Source of the DNA: a virus
Length of the DNA stretch: 64,000 bases
Direction: 5' to 3' (one strand)
Virus record (IMG/VR): IMGVR_UViG_3300034356_001232
Span: 1 to 64,000 of that record
Shown: positions 42,476-53,100 of the stretch, piece by piece
How the letters are laid out: each line of letters begins with the position of its first letter
Position numbering within the stretch: position 1 is the first letter of the stretch
Notes under the pieces: generated by a model
Database searches by the model: none
What the model was told of the DNA's origin: nothing
The model's input: the letters and a program-made list of their open reading frames with translations, nothing else
Made by a program: the position numbers and the translations under genes

Positions 42476-42496
42476 GCAATTACCCCTTGCTTTTTT
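42468..42496 (+). terminator. Terminator overlapping stop codon and next promoter
   Basis: An 8-bp stem AGGGGTAA/TTACCCCT with a GCAA tetraloop at 42468-42487, then TTGCTTTTTT. The stem contains the stop codon of the small basic gene. Its last T, with the following TG, is the -33 element of the next promoter. Confidence 0.8.
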
Positions 42497-42516
42497 ATGT
42501 TAATCTTGTATATTTG
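42487..42516 (+). promoter_or_regulatory. Promoter of the cargo/RNA polymerase unit (TTG-N19-TATATTTG)
   Basis: TTG at 42487-42489 and TATATTTG at 42509-42516, 19 nt apart. A 60-nt A/T-rich leader follows before the ATG at 42580. It should transcribe the cargo and giant genes, perhaps with further starts at 53767 and 62448. Confidence 0.85.
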
Positions 42517-42579
42517 TATTATAAGTATAACTTATTGAGTTATTAATATTTAATATTATAACTTTAAAAATTAAAATCA

Positions 42580-45546
42580 ATGCTTAGACATTCTCTATAT
42601 AAAAAGTTTGCAAAGACTAGTTTTCAACCAGGTGGTGAAAAGAAGTCTGAAGATGTTACAGGAAACCCAATGGGTATCCCTACTGTACAGGCCCCTAAAA
42701 CCCCAACGCCTGCCCCTAATTTTAGCGTAACCACTCCTGACTTCCTAAGTACATTTGGTCAAGGGAATAACATCATTACTGGTGCACCCTTAGGAACTCG
42801 TGAAACAACCGATGAGAATGGAAATGCTATATCTGCTGCACCTGGGTATGTTGCGCCTTCTAAAGAAACTAAAAAAGAGGACAACGTCTTTGATAAGTTA
42901 AAAGAGCAAGGTAAAAGCAATTGGCAAGACTATGCTACTCTAGGATTAGCTGGTGCTTCTAGTGTCCTAAATTACCAAGACGACATACGCAGGGAGCAAG
43001 AATTACAGACCTCTATCCAAAACAGAGGCGTAGATGCAAAACCAATAAATGACTACAACTGGATGTATGGACGTACTACCAGTGGCGGCACAGAATATCA
43101 ACCTACAATCATGGCTAAAGACGGAGCAAAGATTAATACTCGTTATGGGTTAAATGATCGCACAATATCTAACGTAGAGATTGAGGGAGGAGAGTTTTTG
43201 ATTCTTCCCGATGGAACTACAGAGATTGCTAAAGGACCTTCACACAAAAAAGGAGGTATCGATACTATCCTTCCAGAAGGAACTAAAGTATTCTCAAACC
43301 ACCTCAAACCAAAAGACTTGCATAAAATGCCTGCTGAGCAGAAGTTTATGCTTATGAATAAGTACATGGAAGATGGTGGGGATATGTCTATGGGATTAGG
43401 CCTAGACTACCTTGAAGATATGAAAGAACTTATCAAGGGTAGCAAAGACAAGAAAGAGTCTGACGAGGGAGTAGGTCCAAAGAAGTCTGGATATAAAGAC
43501 AATACTAGAACCTTTGCTGAGTTAGCAAAGCGTTACGATTTGAAACAGTATCAAGAATTGCTTGACAATCCTTTTACTAACCAAGTAGATAGACAGACTG
43601 CTGAATTACTTCTTAAGCGTAATCAACAGATACTTGATCAGTTGTTCCGTGACCAACAGATTTTAAATAATAATTCTACAGGGGAACCCATGCCTGAGCA
43701 AACTCAGATGGCTAATGGAGGAATTAACAATCCTGGCTTTGAAGCTCTTCCAGGTTATGTACAAGCAAAGATTACTGCCAACATGGAAGATGGAGGTAAG
43801 AAGTATAAACTTCCTGACAATGCTGTTATCTTAGACGAGAAGGATCAAACAAAAGCAAACGTAGGTGACTATGTTAGAAGTGCTGATGGTACTATCAAAA
43901 AGGTAACTAAGAAAGACATGAAGACCATTGACAAAGGCTTTAATAAAGACTTTGGAGTTATGCGTGATCGTTTCATGGACCCTAAGTTAGAGGGAGCACG
44001 TGATGCTATGTACCAAAAGTACTTGAACGACCCTAAACATAAAGGTACTACAGTATCAAAAGAACAGTTCTTCAACAACTATCTAAAGACTCAACAACAA
44101 TTATATCAAATTGACGAGGCGGTAGCGAAAGATCCTAAGTTAGCAGCTTCTATCTCAAGTGAAGATTACGATAGAACGGCAGGTGGTATGAAGAATAAAA
44201 AATACCAAGAGTTAAGTAAACAACTAGGACTAGAACCACTGAAGGAAGAAGAGATTTCTATGTTCCAAGCAGGTTACCATGACTTGGCTGATATTCAACA
44301 AGATCCTAAGTATGCAGAACAACTAAAAGACTTTGACTTGACACCTAAGGGTATGATGGATGATAGTTACTTAGGTAAACCTATTTCTGGCGAAGATGCT
44401 ATTATGGGTAACACCACAATAAGACAGCTTCAACGTCTTAGGAATACAGAGCAAGTTCCTGAGTTAGGTTTTGAGAATGTTCCTGAAGAAACTCCTCCGG
44501 GAGGTGAGTTTAATGTACAGACAGTTGAGAAAGGTAAGTATGAAAGGGAGCCATTCCCTACTAACCAGTATATCCCCGGTGCTTACGGACTTGCTCAATC
44601 TCAAGAAGTATTCACTCCTGCAATTCCTGAAGTAGCTGCACCTTATGTTAGACCTCAAACGCTTAACATCCAAAGTCAGTTACAAGACGCAGATAACAAC
44701 GCTATTGCTGCTATGCGTTATGGAGCAGATCCTAACATGGCATACATAGCAGGACTTGATTCTAAACAGAAAGCATTCCAAACCAAACAAAACTATGATG
44801 CTGAAGGTAGGTGGAAGGCTGACTTGTATAACGCAGATGCCAAGTTCAAAGCAGACGTTTACAATGCCGATGCTTTCAACACAGGGTACAATGACATGTA
44901 CGCTACTGCATTAGGTAATCAAAGTGAAGCTAAACAGGCTTCTGTTGCTAACCTTGTAAATCTCCGAAATAAGTATAATCAAGACGAAAACCTTAAAGAG
45001 TTTTACCTTAATACTTACGGTCCAAGTCTAAATAAAAAACAAGGAGAAAATAAAGTAACGCCAACACCCGGTGCTGCATCTTTTAGTTGGAGTAGTTCTT
45101 CAAGCAGTTCAGGTAAGACTAGTCCTGCAGCATCTAGTACTACAGGAACTCCTTCTGTAACTACAGGCCCAGCTCCAAGCACAACACCTGCTACCCAACC
45201 AAACGCACAAACACCTCCAACTACTGCTACTGCCCCAGGTACTCCTATGGTTAATCGCAGAAGTTTAGATCCTAGCTTGCCACTGTCTATGCAATATGGA
45301 CCTACCTTTAACCAAGATAACGGAGTTAACTTGTTAACCTTGCCTGAGTCTATGGGTGGTGCAATGAAGACTGAAGGTACTGTTCCTCCTCCGTCCACTC
45401 CTTCTACGCCAGTAACAAAACGTAGTTTAAATACTAACCTACCTTTGTCTATGCAGTATGGTCCTAGTTTTAAGATGGGTGGAGAACTAGATAATTATCT
45501 CAATCCATTTAAAAAGAACAAAGCTAGAGGCTTTAGAAAGAAATAA
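42580..45546 (+). CDS. Large internal virion / cargo protein (988 aa)
   Basis: Residues about 197-235 have a repeated Gly motif (SNVEIEGGEFLILPDG, GPSHKKGGIDTILPEGT, VFSNHLKPKD) often seen in Bacteroidota phage proteins. The middle is helical and charged. The C-terminal 150 residues are Thr/Pro/Ser-rich, with two copies of RSL..(D/N)..LPLSMQYGP.F at about residues 892 and 946. The protein ends KKNKARGFRKK. No catalytic motif. In crAss-like phages this location holds cargo proteins stored in the capsid/tail and ejected with DNA. Confidence 0.6.
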   Translation: MLRHSLYKKFAKTSFQPGGEKKSEDVTGNPMGIPTVQAPKTPTPAPNFSVTTPDFLSTFGQGNNIITGAPLGTRETTDENGNAISAAPGYVAPSKETKKEDNVFDKLKEQGKSNWQDYATLGLAGASSVLNYQDDIRREQELQTSIQNRGVDAKPINDYNWMYGRTTSGGTEYQPTIMAKDGAKINTRYGLNDRTISNVEIEGGEFLILPDGTTEIAKGPSHKKGGIDTILPEGTKVFSNHLKPKDLHKMPAEQKFMLMNKYMEDGGDMSMGLGLDYLEDMKELIKGSKDKKESDEGVGPKKSGYKDNTRTFAELAKRYDLKQYQELLDNPFTNQVDRQTAELLLKRNQQILDQLFRDQQILNNNSTGEPMPEQTQMANGGINNPGFEALPGYVQAKITANMEDGGKKYKLPDNAVILDEKDQTKANVGDYVRSADGTIKKVTKKDMKTIDKGFNKDFGVMRDRFMDPKLEGARDAMYQKYLNDPKHKGTTVSKEQFFNNYLKTQQQLYQIDEAVAKDPKLAASISSEDYDRTAGGMKNKKYQELSKQLGLEPLKEEEISMFQAGYHDLADIQQDPKYAEQLKDFDLTPKGMMDDSYLGKPISGEDAIMGNTTIRQLQRLRNTEQVPELGFENVPEETPPGGEFNVQTVEKGKYEREPFPTNQYIPGAYGLAQSQEVFTPAIPEVAAPYVRPQTLNIQSQLQDADNNAIAAMRYGADPNMAYIAGLDSKQKAFQTKQNYDAEGRWKADLYNADAKFKADVYNADAFNTGYNDMYATALGNQSEAKQASVANLVNLRNKYNQDENLKEFYLNTYGPSLNKKQGENKVTPTPGAASFSWSSSSSSSGKTSPAASSTTGTPSVTTGPAPSTTPATQPNAQTPPTTATAPGTPMVNRRSLDPSLPLSMQYGPTFNQDNGVNLLTLPESMGGAMKTEGTVPPPSTPSTPVTKRSLNTNLPLSMQYGPSFKMGGELDNYLNPFKKNKARGFRKK

Positions 45547-45552
45547 CCTACC

Positions 45553-47172
45553 ATGATTACACATCGTTCCAAAGGTTTTGTATACCCTGATTATGTATCT
45601 CCGCTACCTGCGGATGAGTTTCTTAAGGGTGTACAATACAAGCAAAAAATGTTTGATGAGGGAGTTTCATTAGTAAACTCTCAACTAGATACATATAGAG
45701 AAATTCGTAACTCTTTACTAAAGGATCAAGATAAAAAGTACTTTGACCAAGAAGCAACTAAACTTGTCAATGCCTTGAACAAAACAGCAGGGCTTGATTT
45801 CTCAGTTAAAGGAAATGTTACAGCTGCCTTGAATACCGGCAAACAACTTATCAATGATCAATACATCAAGTCAGCAGCAGAGTCTAGTGCTACTTACAAG
45901 AAGATGATGGAGGAGTATAGTAAGTTAGATGCTTCTAAGAAGAGTAACGTAAATGACTTTTTCTTCTTCAACGAAATTAAGAATTGGCAAAACGATGGTA
46001 AGGTTGGCAGTAAGTTAAACTACAATCCTTATACAGTCTACACAGATGAGCATGTTAAACTCTGGGGCGAGCTATCTAAGACTCTTAAACCTGAAGAGGT
46101 TGAGTACCCTGAGTTTGACGAAAGAAGTGGTCAGTGGATTATGAAGAAATCATTCTCTGGTGTATCTGCTGAAAGATTTAGAAATGCTTACTTAAACGGT
46201 TTGAGTGCTCAAGGTAAGAATCAGTTAGACATGGAGGCTAGATACCGTGTGATGAACTCTGATAAAGATGCATTGGTTAAATCCTTCTATCAGAATCATC
46301 AGACTATCCTTACAGATATTGGTGCAAAGATAGCTAAGAATGAAGCAGACAAGAATGAGTTAACTAAAAGATACGGACCAAACTCTCCTGAAGTTATGAG
46401 GGTTAACGAAAGTATCAACCAACTTAACCTAACTAGGCAGTATTACACTGAGCAAACTAGTAAGTCTCCTGATCAAATTTCTGACAATGACTTAGTAAGT
46501 TTTATCAAAGACAGCATAATTAATGATGCTTCTGGCTCTTTTGCATACGAGAATAAGAAGACTGAACTAGAAGCTAACCCTTATGCACTAGATCGTGCTA
46601 AGATGGCAAACAACATCACAGAGGCACAAGCTAAAGCACGTATCGACATTGCTAAAGAGCAAGAATTGGATAGACTTGGTTTGAGTGCTAGAAAAGCTTC
46701 AGGAGAACAATCTCTTGCTCCCGGTGCCTACATGCCTACTGCCGCTTATGATAAACAACCAGGTGTTCAGTCTTTTGTAGATTGGTACGGTCAAGTAGAA
46801 AGCTTAGCTCAAGGTAAACAAAACCAAACTGCTATTCAAAGGTTTGCAGGAGATAAGACAGTCGAAGAAACTCTAGAAAGAGCAAGTCAAGAAAATTCTT
46901 GGAATCCTGTAGACCGTCGTATGATTAATGAAACCTTTTCATCTCCTCAAATAGCTGAACAGTTTTTTTACAAGTTGATGGGAATTAAAAATATATTGAA
47001 TGGTACTAGCAAGGCTAAGAACTCTTCTGGAACCGATGTAACTATCAACCCAAGTACTATTCTTTCTGTTAAAGAAGTAACTGGACAAGTAAGAGATATT
47101 CCTTATAGTGCTTTCTTGAAAAAACCAGGTTCCTACCTAGCCGCTATACAAGAGATTAAGATTAAAGAATAA
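45553..47172 (+). CDS. Internal virion / cargo protein (539 aa)
   Basis: Helical and charged throughout. The N-terminus (RSKGFVYPDYVSPLPADEFL, KQKMFDEGVSLVNSQLDTYR) is a recognisable opening of internal virion proteins in Bacteroidota phages. No membrane segment, no enzyme motif. It precedes the giant genes and probably belongs to the same ejected set. Exact function unknown. Confidence 0.6.
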   Translation: MITHRSKGFVYPDYVSPLPADEFLKGVQYKQKMFDEGVSLVNSQLDTYREIRNSLLKDQDKKYFDQEATKLVNALNKTAGLDFSVKGNVTAALNTGKQLINDQYIKSAAESSATYKKMMEEYSKLDASKKSNVNDFFFFNEIKNWQNDGKVGSKLNYNPYTVYTDEHVKLWGELSKTLKPEEVEYPEFDERSGQWIMKKSFSGVSAERFRNAYLNGLSAQGKNQLDMEARYRVMNSDKDALVKSFYQNHQTILTDIGAKIAKNEADKNELTKRYGPNSPEVMRVNESINQLNLTRQYYTEQTSKSPDQISDNDLVSFIKDSIINDASGSFAYENKKTELEANPYALDRAKMANNITEAQAKARIDIAKEQELDRLGLSARKASGEQSLAPGAYMPTAAYDKQPGVQSFVDWYGQVESLAQGKQNQTAIQRFAGDKTVEETLERASQENSWNPVDRRMINETFSSPQIAEQFFYKLMGIKNILNGTSKAKNSSGTDVTINPSTILSVKEVTGQVRDIPYSAFLKKPGSYLAAIQEIKIKE

Positions 47173-47176
47173 GAGA

Positions 47177-50100
47177 ATGGCAAAAAAACTTCAAGGAAAT
47201 TTTAATTTCTTAGGACTAGATCCTTCGCAGAGTGCTTTAGATTCTAATGTAATTAAATCTGCAGTAGATAATGTTTTAGGCCAAGACCCTAATATATTTA
47301 AGAGTTACCACTCTGAGGAATTTTTAAGACCTCAAGTAGAGTATGCTAGATATAAAAATGAAATTGATCGTCAACGAAACCTAAGTGTAAACTCACTTAA
47401 CTTTTTGGCTAAGGAAGCTGGATACGATGACGCACATGCTTCTAATCTCTACAATCGAATTACTAGTATCTCTGATTTAGATTTTGATAAAGGTTCAGAA
47501 GAACTTAAAAATCTGACAAAAGAGTTAGACGACTTGCAGGAACAAGCTACTACAAATCAACATAGTGGGGTTGATTACTGGGCTGACTTTGCTGGTACTG
47601 TAGAATCATTATCTAGAGGTACTGCTAAGTTATTTCAATCAGATGATACTAATAAAAAATACGATTTAGAAAAATACTTAGGCAGTAATAAACCTGATTA
47701 CGCTTCCTTGAAGGAGTATAGTACTCCCGAGGATGTGACTAAATATGTTTCTAAACTAGTAAACCAACAACGTCAGTTGCTTGAGTCACGTAAGGTTGTA
47801 AGTGATTTAGGTATAGACAAGATGGTTAATCTACTTGAGCAAAGTAGTAAGGTCTCTAATAAACCTAATGCTCTTGACGATATAATGATGCCATTGTTAG
47901 AGACCAAGTTTAAAACACCTGGCTCAGACTTTTTCAGAGATCCAAACAGCGACTTAGCTTTGACTACTTTTGACAAGTGGGCATCTTATTGGAATCCTGA
48001 GATGGTTGGATCTAACATGCAGAAGAACGCTGAGTATGTTAAAGACTTCCAAGATAAAATGCGTAGGACTGTTAAGAGTGATCCTACAAAATCTGTCTTT
48101 GACGAATCTGCTTTCTTGAAACATGATTTAGCATCAGAAGCTTTAGGTACTTATAAGTTAGCAATTCAAAACGAATTGAATAAAACTCTGGAAGCCGCAA
48201 GACTCCAAGAAGAAAAAGCACCAACAGGAGTTAGTCCTAAGAACAATCCTCTTTACAAGTCAAAGATTGAGAAGCTTAACAATGCTTTGAACATCGCAGT
48301 TCAGCATGAAAAAGAAATAGATAGTATCTATGGAGTACAGAAAGGAGATAGAAGCGGTGCATTGAATGCTTTGTATCATTCAGGTAAGGAAGCTATGGTA
48401 GCCGGAACTAATTTCTTGTTTAACCTAGCATTGTTAGGCAATTTACCTAAGACAGGTACTTATGATGCGAACACTACCTTAGCTTTAAATGCTGGTTATA
48501 AACCTGAAGTAATTGACTACGATAAATACGGGAATCCTGTTTTATCAAGTCAAGTATTCTACGAAACAAAAGCCGGTTCTAAAAAGAACTGGGGAGGTTT
48601 TTTTGAATCAGGTCTTCAGATTGTAGGAGATATGATACCTACTATTCTTCTGACTAGAGGAGTAGGAGGCGCTGTACGTTCTGCTGCTTCTGCTGAAGCC
48701 GCTGCTTTATCGGAAGGAGCTTCTACTGCTGGTCTTGCTACTAAGACTCTTAATGTTTATGACAAGATAAATAAAGTTGCAGTTCTTCCTAAGAAAGTTC
48801 CTTTAGTTGGAGGCCCTCTAAGAATAGCTGATAGGGTAGCAACTACTGCTTCTGTTTATACAACTGTGTACCCTCGTGTATACCAAGAAGAACTTAAGTG
48901 GGGAGGCAATGCATCTGAAAGAGCTAGACTAATGGCTTTCAATGAAGCTCTTACGGAAGGATTAGGATTTCCCGAAGTCGGAGGTTTAAAGGTTACTGGA
49001 TACCGAAGAGGTCTTGGTGCCGCAGCAAGAACAGCTACAGATGTTCCTTTGACAAGAACTCAACGTTTTACAAATTTTGCAAACGGAGCCGGATACTTTA
49101 CCAAGACTGCTTTAAAGGTTAATCTTTTGGAAACTATGGAAGAGGAAATGGCCTTGTTTGGTGAGTACATGATTTCCAAAGGTTACGAAGAAGAGTACGA
49201 TAGAGTAGGCAGACAGAAGACAGAACTTAATGACAGTACTATCATTGATACTTTTGTAGAGTCTTTCAAGGGAGGTTTGCTTTACAGTGGTCTGAATACA
49301 GGCATGCGTCACTATCAGATTACTCGTCCTGATGCATTGCGTGATTACGCTCGTTATGAGGCTGCGCAAAACCCTGAACTATTTAAAGCTAAGCTAGTAG
49401 CTGACTTTAGAAAGAATCCAGGAAGTATGACTCAGAAAGATCTACAGAATGGAATTATTGAGATTGACAACCTAGCAAGTACATTTAAGTCATTGAGTTC
49501 TTTAGATAACCTAAAGGACTTGAATACTTTCTTAGACGACGAAGATGCTCGATTCAACTTGTTTACTAGGGCCGACCAAAGAAATACTTTGAGCATGATT
49601 GACTTTGAATCTCTAACAGACGAACAGAGAGAAGAGTTGACCAGTTACAAATTGATGAGTGAAATCTCTGATAAAGGACTTAAAAGAGCAGACGAGTTAA
49701 AGCTTAGAGTGGCTGAGTTGGCTGAAAGAGCTAGAGAAGAAACATTAACTCCAGAAGAACAGGCGGAGTACATGAAGTCTCAGCAAGATTACTTTGCGTT
49801 GAAGCAGTTAAGTCGTTATAAGTATTTCAATAGAAGAGATTTATCTACAGAACAAGTTAAGTTCTTGACTGAGAATGGTATAATGACTGATAACTCATTC
49901 AACTTTACTCAGGAAGATTTGAATAAAATGATTTCTGATGTAGATACAGATATTCTTAAGACTGAGAAAAGAGCTTTTCAGTACGCTAGTATGACTGAGT
50001 CTCAGAAAAAACAGAGAATCAACCAAGCGTATGATGATAGGATTAGTTTGATATCTCAGATGCAGAGTCCTGCCGAACTTAATAATTCATATAGTGCTAT

Positions 50101-53100
50101 TAAGAGAGACTACGAGTATCTAGACCAAAACGTTGCGAATGTTAGCCAAGAAATGATGGATAACAAGAAACGTTTAATGGAAGCTTACGGTGCTCGTTTT
50201 GATGAATTGACTGCTACACAAGAGAATGGTAGGAATGCTTTTGAAAACTCTATAGCTGAAGTTAGCTTAGAAGAACTCATCAATAGTAATGACTTGACTG
50301 GTTTGCATGACTTGGTTAGAGCACTTAGTAAAAACCAAGACCATGTTGATAGTGGATTCTTTAACATCATGCAGGAGAGCATTGGTATAGCTCACGCCAC
50401 TATTATAGATAATCTTAGCAAGTTAAGTCCAGAAGCTAAGATGAATGCTTTGCTTCCTATCTTCGATAAGTTGGTTAAGGAAAACGTTAAGTCTTTCTAC
50501 GAACCAGATGCACTTCGTGAAACTTTTACCCACGATGAAGGATTAAAACTAGATATCTCTAATGAAGAGTTTGAAGCACTTCGAAATAATTTGATGGAAC
50601 TCCGTGGCAAAAGAAGAAGTGATTCTTTGGCTGCTACAGGTAGATTGGATAACGTAGATACTCCAGTAGTAGATCCTGCTAATCCTCCTTCAGACGAATT
50701 GTCTGAATTGGCTAATGCAGCTAGTGTTGCAAGTACTGAGGTAGATGAGGCAGGAGATTCTGAAAAGAAACTTAAAGAGAATGACTACTACAATCGTATC
50801 ACGGCAAATAAAACTCCTCAACAAATTGTAGAGGTTATTAAGAACCGAATTAATTCTCGATTCAACGCTCAAAGTAAAAGAGCAAAATCACTCATTAAGA
50901 TTATTGATAATTATCTGGCTGATAAAGACCGGGTTAAATTTGATACCGAGTGGAAAGCAGTTGTAGAGGATATCCAGAATGAGATTGATAACCTACTTAC
51001 AAGTAATGCTAAAAGCAAAAGAGCAGAAACCTTAACAGAAACTTTGAATGAAGCGGCTTTGTGGAATCGTTCCATGAAGAAGATGTTACTTCAGAATCCT
51101 ACTACTACGTTTACTCCTAGTCCTACAGTTGTAGAGGAGGCTCCTGAAGGCCTTAACCCTAATGCACCTATAGAAGATGCTCCCGTAGTACTTTTAGAGT
51201 CTCAGGAGAAAGAACTAGAGCAACTAGACAGCGTACAACAAGCACGTAGGTCTAGATTGATGCAGTTAACCAGTTCTTTGAAGACAGCCGCTATTGAGTA
51301 TGACGGTAAGAATGTAAGAAACTCTGACATAGCTGTAGCTCGTAGAGTAGCTCAATTAGATTCTCTATCAGAAGACGGTGAGATTCAAACTAAGATTGTT
51401 AACCGTAGACAGTACTTAAGAGAAACTCTTGGTAAATTGTACCCTAACAAGTCTAATCAAGAAATTGAGGAAGACCTTCAAGCAATTAACCAATTCTTCA
51501 CACAGACAGATATGACTGTAGATGTGTGGGATAGTTTGAATGATTCTCAGAAGGATGAGTTCTTACAGCCTATCAATGATTTGCTTGGCAAACACTTCTT
51601 CAGTAACAACGAGTTTTCCTACTTCATTAAAAATAAAGGTAAGGGTCTTATAACCCAACCTTCTGTTATTGTTACTGTTGCTGATGAGAAAGGCAAGGTA
51701 GCTTTGATTGATGGTTATCCTTTAGAGTTACAGTTTACTATTTCTGAAAAGAACGCAAACAAAGCATGGCCTAATATTCCTTGGAGAAACTCTCAAAGAG
51801 TTGTAAAAGATGCTCAAGACTTTAGTATCAAAGAGGGAGATGTAATGAATGCTCATAAGAAAGGTTACGAGGCTCGTGAGGCTTTGGTAAAGTATCTTTC
51901 TGAGAATGACGATGCAGATGTTATTGTGCCAGCAGAACTAACAGCAGGTGTACTTATTGGTCCCGAAGCATTCCAATTCATTGGTGAGACTACCGTAGGA
52001 CAGTCTGTAAAACTAGAGGACTTTCAGTTGGCTGAGAATGCTGCCACAGCAATCTTTGGAAAACGATTTAAGTTTGACTTGGGTCGTCTGTACTATAACA
52101 ACAACGGAAATCCATTGATCATTATGAACACTCAAATCAGTAAAGAAGATGCTGATGTGTTGGCTGACTTGGTTTTCTCTAACGATGCTTCTGTAGTAAA
52201 TCCTGTTGTTCTTAAAGAGTATCTAATGTCTATCATGAACCAGATAGATCCTCAGAGTCGTATTCTTTTATTTGACGGAGATACTTATGCCTTTACTAAC
52301 GCTGAAGGTCAGATGGTTTATCAACTTGACCAACTCTTGAAACCAACATTAACTACTGGTAAGAAGGGAAGTTACAAGCACAGAACTTTGGGTAAGGAAG
52401 AATTTTCTCAACTACTCCAAAAGATGTACTACAAAGTAGACAAAAAGTATCTACAAGACGGAGAGCGTGAGGGAGATAGATTGCCTAGATTCAAAAGAGT
52501 ACAGGATGCAGAAGGTAACATGACTATCACTATGTCAAATGAAAGTTACTTAGACTATCTTAAAAGGACTCATCAGTTCCCAGTAGACAAGGAAGACAAC
52601 TTACTTACTTTGGGTAACAAGAATCTTTACTTAGACTCTGCTGCCGTAGAACAGAAGGCTACTACAAAGAAGACTAGTGCTCCTGCTCCCGCAAAGAAAA
52701 CTCCTACTAGTACTAGGAGTGGAAAAGCTGATATAGAAAGAAGAAGACAAGAAGAGTTAAAACCTTATGATGAGAGAGATACAAAAAGCTTAGAAGCTAT
52801 TATGCCTAACAATCCTAATCATCCCACTTTTAAAGTAGGTATGAAGTTTAGTCTGGGTATGAATATTTTGGTAGAAGATACATTATTTGCTGATAATTAT
52901 GATGGTAGAGAAGATTCCTATGAAGCAATCACGGTTATTATGTCACCCGCTGAATTTGGAGAAGATGGTAAAATGACCAAAGCAGCAAAAGTAAAAGTAA
53001 CTGTATTTAATACAAAGGAAGATGCTGATAAAGCAATACAAGAAAAGTATGAAACAGTAAAATCTAAAGTTGGACAAAAACAACAAGCAATTAATGCTAA

